Source of the DNA: Larix sibirica
Lineage: Eukaryota; Streptophyta; Pinopsida; Pinales; Pinaceae
DNA: 10,118 nucleotides
Assembly: GCA_004151065.3 (NCBI GenBank)
Contig: NWUY0300011984.1
Location: 35,972 to 46,089 of the forward strand
Reading direction: 5' to 3'
Numbering within the stretch: the first letter of the stretch is position 1; each line of letters starts with the position of its first letter. The notes under the pieces are model-generated. The model was given only the letters and a program-made list of their open reading frames with translations, did not search any database and was not told the origin of the DNA. The position numbers and the translations under genes are program-made. Shown in pieces: positions 1 through 6,680 of this stretch.

Positions 1-103
1 TTGTCTACTGTGCATGTCTATTTATGTGATGTGATACATTTACTTTTATTGTCATGATAAGTGTTTTAATGTTACACTGCTTATAAGCAATTAATGTAGT
101 GGA

Positions 104-180
104 TACTTTCATGTGTAATTATGATATGATGGATGAAATTTTCGAAAATATGCCCACATAATTACCTGCTTATGAAAGTA
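104..180. repeat. Imperfect inverted repeat with palindromic centre
   Basis: The left arm (104-123, TACTTTCATGTGTAATTATG) pairs with the right arm (157-180). The right arm reads CATAATTAC, then six unpaired bases, then ATGAAAGTA. A perfect 12-bp palindrome, ATTTTCGAAAAT, sits at 138-149, almost exactly at the centre. The whole could fold into one long hairpin. It is short for a foldback element, and no flanking duplication is evident, so its origin is open. Confidence 0.6.
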
Positions 181-449
181 ACTAAAATTCAACATCACAT
201 GCATATCCTCTGCTCGTAGCAACCAATATGCTTCATCCCTCCTCACAATCTATTTGTGCCTTTCTCTCTTTGGTAGTCCCTTTTGTAGACAATTCTTCTT
301 CTTGGAGAGTAAGTCACTTTGTCTCAAAGCCAACTTGCACTTCCTTGGAGCTAACACGCTGCCTTGAAGACAACCCAATTTTCTCCTTGCTGCACTAAAT
401 AGTTCTTTCCCTCAACAGTCGGGCTTCCAACGACTTCCACAACCTTCAG

Positions 450-473
450 GTAACAATTTATTTTCATTGTTAC
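450..473. repeat. Small perfect hairpin
   Basis: GTAACAAT (450-457) and ATTGTTAC (466-473) are perfect 8-bp complements around an 8-base loop. There is no T-run that would make it a Pol III terminator, and no gene next to it, so no function is assigned. Confidence 0.5.
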
Positions 474-860
474 TTGGCTCGACCTCACTGCCATGTCAAC
501 ACCTCTTTTACATCTAACCTTTCATCTTCCTCAGTGCACACAACAGTCCATGACCTTGTGTGCTCATTGTTTTGCGACTGTTGTCTCCCCAGCACACCAA
601 CATTCTATTTGGACGTCCAAACTTGTTTCTCATCCTACGCATTCTCCTCATTCATCATCCTATGCATTGCTTCGCAGACAGCATCTAGATGCTCCTGCAT
701 CTATAATTTTCTAATTCAAAAGGGTTCCTTTTAGTATAACAAAACCTTTATATGGAGACAAAGAATACACATAAGGGCCCTATTTGCTGAGTAGGCAAAA
801 CAATAAATGTTTGTTCCTAGCATTAAGTTGTTTCCTTCTATGAAAGAAGCACTAAAAGGA

Positions 861-872
861 TGATATCAGAGC
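861..872 (+). other. Possible LTR-retrotransposon primer-binding site
   Basis: TGATATCAGAGC differs at one base from TGGTATCAGAGC, the complement of the initiator-tRNA-Met 3' end that most plant LTR retrotransposons use as primer-binding site. A CA dinucleotide that could end an LTR lies 10 bases upstream (850-851), which is farther than usual. No gag-like frame follows on the plus strand. It could easily be a chance match. Confidence 0.22.
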
Positions 873-1464
873 TGTAGTAGATACAGAAATATAAAGATCG
901 AAACAAAGCTATGCAGGTTTATCATATATAAACCCAAGGACATCAAATAGACAGTGTTCACTTCAAGGACCAAGAGAAGTAGTACTGTAGTATTATTATA
1001 ACTACCACTTTCCCATTTAGGACAAGTTGCATCTTGTTCTTTTGAATGCTTAACAGAGGCTCTCATTATAACTGCCACCTTCATATTTCACTATCATAAG
1101 GTTCGTATTCTACCCAAAGATGAAAGAGAACATGATGATAAAGGATTGCATTTGGAATGTAAATGTAAAAGCCACTGCCATGGATAACTTTATGTCCATC
1201 AAGGGATAAACAGTTGATGTACGACTACATAGAAAGATTGTTTTTGCAATGCTGGTAGGACCCAGACACAAGTTTGATAAGTAATACACATTACGTAGTT
1301 AGAGAAACGAAATGTCAATTACACTAGAAAAAATGCTTCCATACATAGGTCCTAAAGTTCTGGAATTTGATAAAGTATATATTTATTTTTGAAAAAACAA
1401 CCAAATAGTCAAATAACATAAATAATGAAACAACTCCATTCTCTTATCAGCCTGAAAAACATAC
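873..1464. other. Non-coding stretch, possibly intronic
   Basis: No supported exon or domain. On the minus strand this lies downstream of the splice donor at 1464-1463, so it may be intron of the gene fragment at 1465-1844. A minus-strand frame at 866-1084 is open for 72 codons but has no recognisable family. Similar short segments, ATTATAACTACCAC and ATTATAACTGCCAC (starting near 996 and 1066), occur twice. Confidence 0.4.
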
Positions 1465-1844
1465 CTGAGAAACAACCAAGCCATCCATATCATAACCAGG
1501 GACAGAAAAGATGTCATCTACTACCAGATTTCCAAAGCCCAACTCTATCTGTGCATGCCAACATAACACAAGGTCAGAGAAATCGATTTGAGGTTCGGAT
1601 TCAGTACAAATATAACATTTGTAAAAAACAAACCTCTGGAGAGCCTCTTTGCACAATTGTTAACATTGGATGGGAAGCAACCAGCTTATATTTCCCTATA
1701 GATGAAAAATATACAAGTATCAGTAATATCCAAGAAACACCAAGAAACATGAATTAAGAAACCATCATGAAGCACACAACAAACCTGCAAAATTGCTATT
1801 CAGTCCCCCTTGAATTTCGATAAACAAGGACATGCAAAATAATT
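1465..1844 (-). CDS. Three-exon gene fragment, unknown conserved-looking protein
   Basis: Three minus-strand blocks splice in frame. Exon 1 ends at 1785 (CAG|GTTTGT). Exon 2 is 1695-1634, after acceptor CTATAG, and ends GAG|GTTTGT. Exon 3 is 1548-1465, after acceptor GCACAG, and ends CAG|GTATGT. The introns are 89 and 85 bp, each with a plausible branch point (TACTGAT, TCTGACC). The G left over from exon 1 joins GG from exon 2 to make Gly, and the second junction is in phase 0. Peptide pieces are SLFIEIQGGLNSNFA, KYKLVASHPMLTIVQRGSPE and IELGFGNLVVDDIFSVPGYD, followed by MDGLVVSQ, about 65 residues with no internal stop. Exon 1 may begin at an ATG (1833-1831) or be an internal exon after the TTAG acceptor at 1846-1845. 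The last donor implies more exons at lower coordinates, which I could not find. I do not recognise the family. Host gene or pseudogene fragment are both possible. Confidence 0.55.
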
Positions 1845-1869
1845 CTAAGTAGGCTTAGAAGTGCTTATA

Positions 1870-1907
1870 TGCAATAAAGACAATAATGTGCAATAAAGAT
1901 AATAATA
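1870..1907. repeat. 19-bp tandem duplication
   Basis: TGCAATAAAGACAATAATG (1870-1888) is followed directly by TGCAATAAAGATAATAATA (1889-1907), 17 of 19 identical. It lies upstream of the minus-strand exon fragment, in AT-rich DNA. It looks like slippage and no function is inferred. Confidence 0.7.
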
Positions 1908-2830
1908 TACTGAGTAATTGATTCACAAGATAAGATAATTACGACAAGGATGGTCCTGAGTATACTATACATCCCTATGAAGAGTCATACCTTTTCATTA
2001 GTAGGCTCTTTACCTTTTATTATCATATTATTAATATTATGATTATGATTTATATTCATTACATGCCTTGCTTCAAAACTCTTTGTCCTCGTAGCGTTGA
2101 AGAAAACAATTACTTTGGTTGACACCCAAGGTAAGTGAGATTTCTTGATCTCGACCATCCAAAAACGTGTGGCTTCTTTTGCTTCAATATGGTATGTAAC
2201 TTAAAGCTGTCAAGCCTCCACGCATACGAACACTAACTTCAATTGTAATACTTGGAGATATGATAAATAGATTATACACAAACCATTCCTCAAACGTAAG
2301 ACTGTACCTGTCATCCCTATTGCATCCACAGAAAAGACTTAGATATCTCTGGATCTTCCCCCAACTCGATCACCTCATCGTCCTGTGTCAAACGTTGGCA
2401 TGACTTAATTTCTTACATATGTGATACCATGCCTTCTATTGTCCACCTGGTTAATAATTACTACAAACTAATACTTTAGCATTCTTTGTTGGAGTAATGT
2501 CATGGATGTCACATGAAATTTCATTCTTCAGTTGGAATGTTTATGGCAAAAATAATTGTGTGGACTTGACATCAACAAACTTGTGAAATTCAATGCAATT
2601 GGGACATCAAACCTCATTAGGGTAAGATTGGCCACAAAGTAGAGCAATTCGATCATTACTTTGCAATATTCTGCCATACCAAATCACCTAATGGGAAATG
2701 CATTGGTGGGTTGGAGAGAGTAGCAAACGGAATGATTGCTGCCAATGACCACCGTACTCAAATCTCCTAGGAACTAAGAGGTCCTCCACATGTTTATCTT
2801 TTATGTTTTCTTACAAAAAAAATCAAGATA
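1908..2830. other. No gene recognised; likely decayed repeat or intron
   Basis: Six-frame inspection shows only short frames. A strong plus-strand splice-donor-like sequence (CAAG|GTAAGT, about 2128-2137) has no convincing exon in front of it. An AT-rich near-palindrome lies at about 2024-2045. The stretch precedes the hAT transposase fragment and could include its promoter and terminal inverted repeat, but no inverted repeat could be matched because the other end of that element is absent. Confidence 0.45.
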
Positions 2831-2872
2831 GGGTTGGCACATTTTGCATTTGAAGATTTATTTGCATCTACC

Positions 2873-3093
2873 ATGGCCCCAAGAGTGAAAGACCTTGCGT
2901 GGGTCCATGCTAATGTTGTTGATAATAGGATGTACTACAAATTTTGCAAGAAACGTATCAAAGGGAGGGGTATTCATAGACTGAAGCAACACTTGGCTGG
3001 TATAAAGAAGCCAAATTGACCCCTGTAATGCACCAGCAGAAGAGATTGGAGAAATAAGATTGGAATTGCAAAATCAGATTGAAAAATTTGAAG
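2873..3093 (+). pseudogene. hAT-family transposase N-terminus (BED zinc finger), frameshifted
   Basis: hAT transposases cut and paste DNA transposons. Many plant members begin with a BED-type zinc finger that binds the element's ends. The frame starts at an ATG in good context (ACCATGG, 2873) and reads MAPRVKDLAWVHANVV, then the finger YYKFCKKRIKGRGIHRLKQH, then LAG. In this family the region normally reads C-x2-C, a Gly-rich turn and RLKQHLAG. Here the first Cys position is Tyr (TAC), which should weaken zinc binding. The frame hits TGA at 3017-3019. Shifted by one base, it continues as IDPCNAPAEEIG and further to about 3093, restoring the expected Cys-containing PC-NAP segment. It then runs into the 63-bp repeat and has no catalytic domain or dimerisation region. 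An upstream in-frame extension to 2834 exists but has no ATG. Confidence 0.8.
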
Positions 3094-3156
3094 AAGATAA
3101 GATAATTATATTAATGTCCAACTAATGACCACAAAGTAGGTCAAAGGGACTGCTAA
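3094..3156. repeat. 63-bp dispersed repeat, copy A
   Basis: This segment matches 5240-5302 at 61 of 63 positions (differences T/C in TTAATGTCC and A/G in AAGTAGGTC). Similarity starts where the hAT coding sequence ends and stops exactly at the ambiguous base n (3157). Copy B lies at the U5 end of a candidate minus-strand LTR, so copy A may be the end of another LTR of that family inserted in the hAT element. Confidence 0.9.
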
Positions 3157-3157
3157 N
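3157..3157. other. Ambiguous base at a repeat boundary
   Basis: The single n falls at the point where the 63-bp repeat stops matching its copy at 5302 and where the unknown decayed frame of 3159-4758 begins. This is what a closed gap or repeat-mediated mis-join would look like. The linkage of the hAT fragment to the downstream sequence should be treated as unproven. Confidence 0.7.
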
Positions 3158-3158
3158 G

Positions 3159-4758
3159 CCGTTGATTAAAGGGGCTATCCAAGGTCGGCTTATACACGCT
3201 GAGATTAAAAGGTCGGCTTATACTTTTGGAGAAGCATAGGTCATGCTATTAAAAGGTGAAGGTATAAAGCATTTTTTTGGTTTCAAATTCAAGTCCAGTT
3301 TCAGTTTGATTAAAAATTTAAAACAAGGGATGCCATCAAAAAAATAAAAATAAAAAAGGTTGGATCCCCCAAGTACCACTTTAAAAGAAATCAAGGAAGC
3401 CTGGACAAAAATCAACTAGTATTTTGTGGGACCCTTGCACTTTGTGCACCTGCTTAGTATCAAAGAAGATAAAAACTTTCGTAATAATGGTATCTTTTGA
3501 CAAAAAATAAAAAAAATGGGTTGTTTCATTGAGAAAGAAGGAAGATTTGATCACGATTATACAAAAGATGTTATCGCTCTATTAAAAATTAATGAAACTA
3601 TTCAAGGAACAGATATTACCATTGTTATTTGTCAGAATGACAAAACAATTACATCAATGCTGACTTGGCCAATCAATTTACTAACCCATGAGCAAAGTAT
3701 AATCAAAAAGATAAACTTTTTGAACAAAAAACGATATGCAATAAATTATCTATCTCCAAGAATTGATGATTATATTTTCATACCCTAATTCAACATTTCA
3801 TCTATGATTGAAAAAAGACGTTTACATAATTCTGGTACAACGTTATTATCAAAAGAAGATAATATTGTACGACCTTATGATGAAGTCTTGTGATAAAGTT
3901 CCATCATCAGAAGACAAAATTGAAAAAGTATATCAGATTTGACTTTTCAAAATGACCATAAATCACTACAAAAGGTGCAGGGTCTCTAGAAAAGGTTAAC
4001 AAGGTTTAGCTAATAAAGAGGTCGAAATGTTTCACCTGAGAAACCATAATCAATGTTTGATTGCACAAGAAGTTAAACAATGAGAAAAATGACAATAGAA
4101 AATCAAGAAACAACTTGTTGACAAAGAAACACTAATAGATCCAATGGAATCAACAAAATTTGCAGAAGCCAAGGTATAAAACGTAAATAAATGAACCCTC
4201 ACAGATGCAATAAAGTGTCTCCATTGAGAAAATATTGTCAACAGTCAGAAAAGTCAATATCCTAGTAATCAACAAAGAGTCACTTACAAAACCGTGTACA
4301 GTAGAAAACCCATCCATCACCACTAGTGAAGTTTTCTCTAATCTCAAGGTTGTCGACACACCAGTGAACAGCAAAGCATTGATTCCAGAATCCCACATAT
4401 CAAAAGTAAGCTCAATTGTTAGACCATAACATCACCCTAATCACAAGGTTTCCCACAGGCAGCAATCAACATATCAACATCATCTAAAACAGAACTCATT
4501 CTGCATTCTTAGACATCAAGATGCAATTTAATTTCTTTCCAAAGGTATAGTGAGAATTGCAATCAAAGAAGCCTTGATAAAATATCTCACCGTTCAGTGC
4601 TGGATAGAATCAATTTACACTTGGATGAAACCCCCCCCCACAACGCAAGAATATTGTTCAGAGCTTAGAAGATCCTACCATCCTGTTTCCTCAGTCGGGA
4701 TAGCATCCAGAGTATTGAAAGTAGAAGCAAGAATGAAAGCGTAGCTTCTCCTAAATGA
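3159..4758 (+). pseudogene. Decayed AT-rich coding region of unknown family
   Basis: The core is an open frame from ATG 3516 to a TAA at 3786-3788 (90 codons: MGCFIEKEGRFDHDYTKDVI, later TDITIVICQNDKTITSML). The same frame continues sensibly to TGA at 3891 (FNISSMIEKRRLHNSG, EDNIVRPYDEVL). Upstream, the same frame from 3159 reads protein-like with stops at 3237, 3345, 3351, 3417 and 3498 (LDPPSTTLKEIKEAWTKIN, VGPLHFVHLLSIKEDK). Downstream a one-base shift at about 3891 gives a frame to 4758. That frame has many stops but a cleaner last third, with stops only at 4510 and 4666 after 4441 (SLDKISHRSVLDRINLHLDE). The composition is rich in Ile, Lys, Asn and Thr, unlike the GC-richer LINE nearby. 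I recognise no domain, metal-binding motif or catalytic site. A transposon protein, an old virus-like insertion or a host pseudogene are all open. The 3516-3893 part is moderately supported; the outer parts are weak. Confidence 0.38.
3181..3223. repeat. Direct repeat, period 28 bp
   Basis: AAGGTCGGCTTATAC occurs at 3181-3195 and again at 3209-3223. The 28-bp period is not a multiple of three, so if the surrounding frame was coding, this duplication would have shifted it. Confidence 0.75.
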
Positions 4759-4882
4759 TTCAAGGACAAACCATCTTTTGAAGTGGGGGTCAATTTAACA
4801 TACATAAAATATGTAAAAAATACAATATATAGTATTACATAATCATAAATAATGAGATCATATTAAATAAAACATGTTAATT

Positions 4883-4901
4883 AATGATAACCCAAAGGTC
4901 G
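4883..4901. repeat. SINE target-site duplication, left copy
   Basis: AATGATAACCCAAAGGTCG precedes the SINE body. It matches the right copy at 18 of 19 bases, differing by one T/C transition. The one difference suggests the insertion is not very recent. Confidence 0.85.
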
Positions 4902-5001
4902 CCCATGGGGTGTAGAATAGATGGTGAATGGGTGTACTGTTAAGGCACTCCTTGTGTTAGGTCACCAGTTCAAAACTACATCGGTACTAGCCTACAAAAA
5001 A
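4902..5001 (+). mobile_element. tRNA-derived SINE, about 100 bp
   Basis: SINEs are short non-coding retroelements transcribed by RNA polymerase III from an internal tRNA-like promoter and mobilised by LINE machinery. The body has an A box, TGGTGAATGGG (4922-4932), close to the tRNA A-box pattern. After 34 bases comes a B box, AGTTCAAAACT (4967-4977), matching GGTTCRANYCC at 8 of 11 positions. The A box begins 20 bases from the left edge, as expected for Pol III initiation. The body ends in CTAC followed by an A-run (about 4995-5003). It is flanked by 18/19-identical direct repeats, the expected target-site duplications. It is very short for a plant SINE, with almost no tRNA-unrelated region. 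It lacks a full cloverleaf and so is not a tRNA gene. Confidence 0.8.
4922..4977 (+). promoter_or_regulatory. Internal Pol III promoter (A box and B box)
   Basis: A box TGGTGAATGGG at 4922-4932 and B box AGTTCAAAACT at 4967-4977, separated by 34 bases, as in tRNA genes and tRNA-derived SINEs. The B box has lost three consensus positions (first G, the pyrimidine, last C), so present activity is doubtful. Confidence 0.65.
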
Positions 5002-5020
5002 AATGACAACCCAAAGGTCG
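5002..5020. repeat. SINE target-site duplication, right copy
   Basis: AATGACAACCCAAAGGTCG follows the A-rich tail directly. The As shared between tail and duplication make the exact edge uncertain by one or two bases. Confidence 0.85.
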
Positions 5021-5181
5021 TACCTTTTCAAGCCTCGTGAGTCATGACCAATCAATGATATTTATATCGTCACAGAGTGCTCTTCTATTCATCACATTCA
5101 TATTATTCACTTATATTTTATCCTTCGTGGATTTCTCCTCACCTATTTGGATTGGATTTTTTTAGTTATCCAGCAGGATTG

Positions 5182-5225
5182 TTCATAACAAACAATGATG
5201 CTTTCCTTCATCGTTTTGTTATGAA
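5182..5225. repeat. Interrupted hairpin at the edge of the candidate LTR
   Basis: TTCATAACAAA (5182-5192) and TTTGTTATGAA (5215-5225) are perfect 11-bp complements. Inside, GATG (5197-5200) pairs with CATC (5209-5212) around the loop CTTTCCTT. The right arm overlaps the proposed end of the minus-strand LTR, so part of the symmetry may come from flanking sequence rather than a functional hairpin. Confidence 0.6.
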
Positions 5226-5239
5226 AAGGAGATAAAGAT

Positions 5240-5302
5240 AAGATAAGATAATTATATTAACGTCCAACTAATGACCACAAAGTGGGTCAAAGGGACTGCT
5301 AA
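5240..5302. repeat. 63-bp dispersed repeat, copy B
   Basis: Matches 3094-3156 at 61 of 63 positions. It starts with an AAGATAAGAT run and contains GTCCAACTAATGACCACAAA. It lies at the downstream (U5) end of the candidate minus-strand LTR, and here the sequence continues without a break into that LTR. Confidence 0.9.
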
Positions 5303-5849
5303 TTACAATGATGTCCGTACAAAGCGGGAGAACTAAACGGTCTCCTATAAAAAGATTATGTCTCGCTTCATATGTCACTAGCGGGGAAAGGGTGCATGAT
5401 TGATCAAACCCTACCTAGTGAAGTGCAAGAATATACTAGGTTTTACAAGGGAATGGATCGGATAAAGTATCTACTTCCTTTCTAGCTTTGGGGGTGCACC
5501 ATACACACAAAAAGATCAATGATACACACTTCGAATTAAGAATGAGTGCAAAAAATACTCTTGTATGTGCATATATACAAAGGAAAACAGAGATTAATTT
5601 AAAAACATTTCCTTCCAATGAGATAGCAATACCCTTCTATGGCCTCCGACCCAAAACAAAGAAATTTCAATGTAAAAGAGCTAGTAATACTCACAATCTT
5701 TTGAAAGCTCCATGCAAGATTAATGCCACACATTTAGTAAGAAATCACCTCCATACATGTCACAAAAGCTCCAAGAATGATATATCTATTAGGCTCCAAG
5801 AAGGACCTCTCCAAAAGCCAACCATGAATTATAATGAGCAAGGAGCATT

Positions 5850-5860
5850 CCTTATATAGC
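5850..5860 (-). promoter_or_regulatory. TATA box of candidate LTR
   Basis: GCTATATAAGG on the minus strand, with tandem repeats immediately upstream (higher coordinates) and no ATG-led long frame downstream. Transcription would start about 30 bases on, near 5825. This fits the U3/R boundary of an LTR rather than a host gene. Confidence 0.5.
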
Positions 5861-5884
5861 TTTAGGAGCAAGAGGGGATCCCTT

Positions 5885-5986
5885 CCATGTGTCAAATCTC
5901 ATGCGGGGAAATGCACCATATCTAGGAGTCTTTAGCCATGTGTCAAACCTCTCCTCATGAGAATGTGCCACCTCTAGGGATCTAAA
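5885..5986. repeat. Two tandem copies of a 51-bp unit
   Basis: CCATGTGTCAAA starts at 5885 and again at 5936. Each copy continues through a GCACCATATCTAGG or GCCACCTCTAGGG segment. The units are diverged in the middle. They lie just upstream of the minus-strand TATA box and abut the 124-bp repeats. Confidence 0.65.
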
Positions 5987-6217
5987 AGGCCAAGAGAGGT
6001 TCGACCCTTAAAAAGAGCATCAAACAAGGATTATGGGCCTTAGAATCAACGGATTATGTCTGTATAATCCAAAAATCAGACAAAAATCCTTGATTCTGTA
6101 GGGATCTAAAAGGCCAAGAGAGGTGCGCCCCCCTTACAAAGAGCATCAAACAAGGATTCGGGGCCTTAGAATCTGGGCATTATGTCCATAGAATCCAAAA
6201 ATCAGACAGAAATCCCT
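5975..6217. repeat. Two tandem copies of a 124-bp unit
   Basis: TAGGGATCTAAAAGGCCAAG begins at 5975 and again at 6099. Both units carry GAGCATCAAACAAGGATT, GGCCTTAGAATC and ATCCAAAAATCAGACA in the same order, with scattered substitutions and a C-run length difference. After 6217 a shorter, weaker third partial copy can be followed (AAATCGGGAAATTTGTCC, then AAATCCACAAAACAGGG). These look like U3 enhancer-type repeats of the candidate LTR. Confidence 0.85.
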
Positions 6218-6346
6218 TAAATCGGGAAATTTGTCCCCAAAATCCACAAAACAGGGGATAATGTTCCCAGGAGGTGCACTAGGCTTGATTTGAGGACCTA
6301 GAGGGGGTCGATATGGAGATTACATCCCATTTGATAATACGTTACA

Positions 6347-6490
6347 ATATTTTGGCAATTTAATCACCACTAGGGACCCTAACTCTAAACATATGTCCAC
6401 AGTAAAACATTATGAAATACATGATAATTATTCCAAGGCGTTCTAAGCCATGTGCAACAGATTATGTTGTGCCATGATCCAGAATCTGAA
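6347..6490. other. Junction between candidate LTR and LINE relic
   Basis: Nothing coding is recognised on either strand. It separates the LTR start (6346) from the 95-bp repeats that overlap the LINE. No polypurine tract stronger than short A/G runs is seen, so it is unclear whether it belongs to the LTR element or to the LINE. Confidence 0.4.
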
Positions 6491-6680
6491 TAAGTCATCA
6501 AAATCATCTGTTAGATTACCCTCATACAATATGAGGGTTAATACTAATCATAAGTTGTAGTAGGCCTCAAATCATCATCGGATGTTAAGTCATCACAGTC
6601 ATCTACTGGATTACCCTCATACAATATGAGGGGTAACACTGTCGATAAGTTGTAGTAGGCCTCAAATCATTGTCGAACAT
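6491..6680. repeat. Two tandem copies of a 95-bp unit
   Basis: TAAGTCATCA begins at 6491 and again at 6586. Both units contain ATTACCCTCATACAATATGA, GATAAGTTGTAGTAGGCCTC or a close variant, and CAAATCAT. Minus-strand translation of the right edge continues the LINE ORF2 frame (DNDLRPTTTYRQ), and the same DDLRPTTTY peptide recurs in the second unit. The duplication therefore includes a piece of LINE coding sequence. Confidence 0.85.
6518..6538. repeat. 9-bp-arm hairpin in the first 95-bp unit
   Basis: ACCCTCATA (6518-6526) and TATGAGGGT (6530-6538) are perfect complements around the 3-base loop CAA. The second unit keeps it as CCCTCATA (6614-6621) and TATGAGGG (6625-6632). Both copies keep the stem although bases around it differ. 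Confidence 0.8.

Larger units (their letters stand above)
1..860. other. Non-coding stretch, no gene recognised
   Basis: No reading frame here looks like a protein. The longest plus-strand frame (474-734) is rich in Ser, Thr, Cys and Phe, as expected from the pyrimidine-rich DNA at about 235-680, and has no domain I recognise. The stretch contains a palindrome GCTTATAAGC at 79-88 and the inverted repeats listed separately. It could be the decayed non-coding part of a retroelement, since a weak primer-binding-site match follows at 861, but no LTR ends were found. Confidence 0.5.
5217..6346 (-). mobile_element. Candidate LTR (about 1.1 kb), minus strand
   Basis: Read on the minus strand, this block begins TGTAACG at 6346 and ends CATAACA at 5217, the TG...CA ends expected of an LTR. 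Its first part carries tandem repeats of 124 and 51 bp, as in enhancer-bearing U3 regions. A TATA box (TATATAA, 5858-5852) follows, then about 600 bp without coding sequence that ends in a repeat seen again at 3094-3156. No 5-bp target duplication is visible (5212-5216 CGTTT against 6347-6351 ATATT), and neither a primer-binding site nor a clear polypurine tract adjoins. The ends are therefore tentative. The internal region of the element is absent, so it may be a solo or truncated LTR. Confidence 0.42.

Noticed and set aside
2128-2137. Strong plus-strand splice donor CAAG|GTAAGT
   Set aside because: No open exon or acceptor could be paired with it.
4150-4429. Overlapping open frames on both strands (minus 4150-4398, plus 4235-4429), with donor-like GTAAGT and GTAAGC ends
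   Set aside because: I tried to build exons from them, but flanking acceptors gave inconsistent phase and no family was recognised. They may be part of the decayed region or chance.
4631-4639. C-run as a programmed frameshift or sequencing error
   Set aside because: The surrounding frame reads through the nine Cs without needing a shift, and the region is already decayed, so nothing supports either idea.
4922-4990. A tRNA gene
   Set aside because: A and B boxes are present, but the arms do not fold into a complete cloverleaf, and target duplications plus an A tail identify a SINE.
5488-5859. Plus-strand open frame of 123 codons
   Set aside because: It lies opposite the U5/R part of the candidate LTR, and its Lys/Thr/Asn-rich peptide has no domain or family resemblance.
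5975-6217. CRISPR-like array
   Set aside because: Only two long diverged units with no spacers in a eukaryotic context; these are tandem U3-type repeats.
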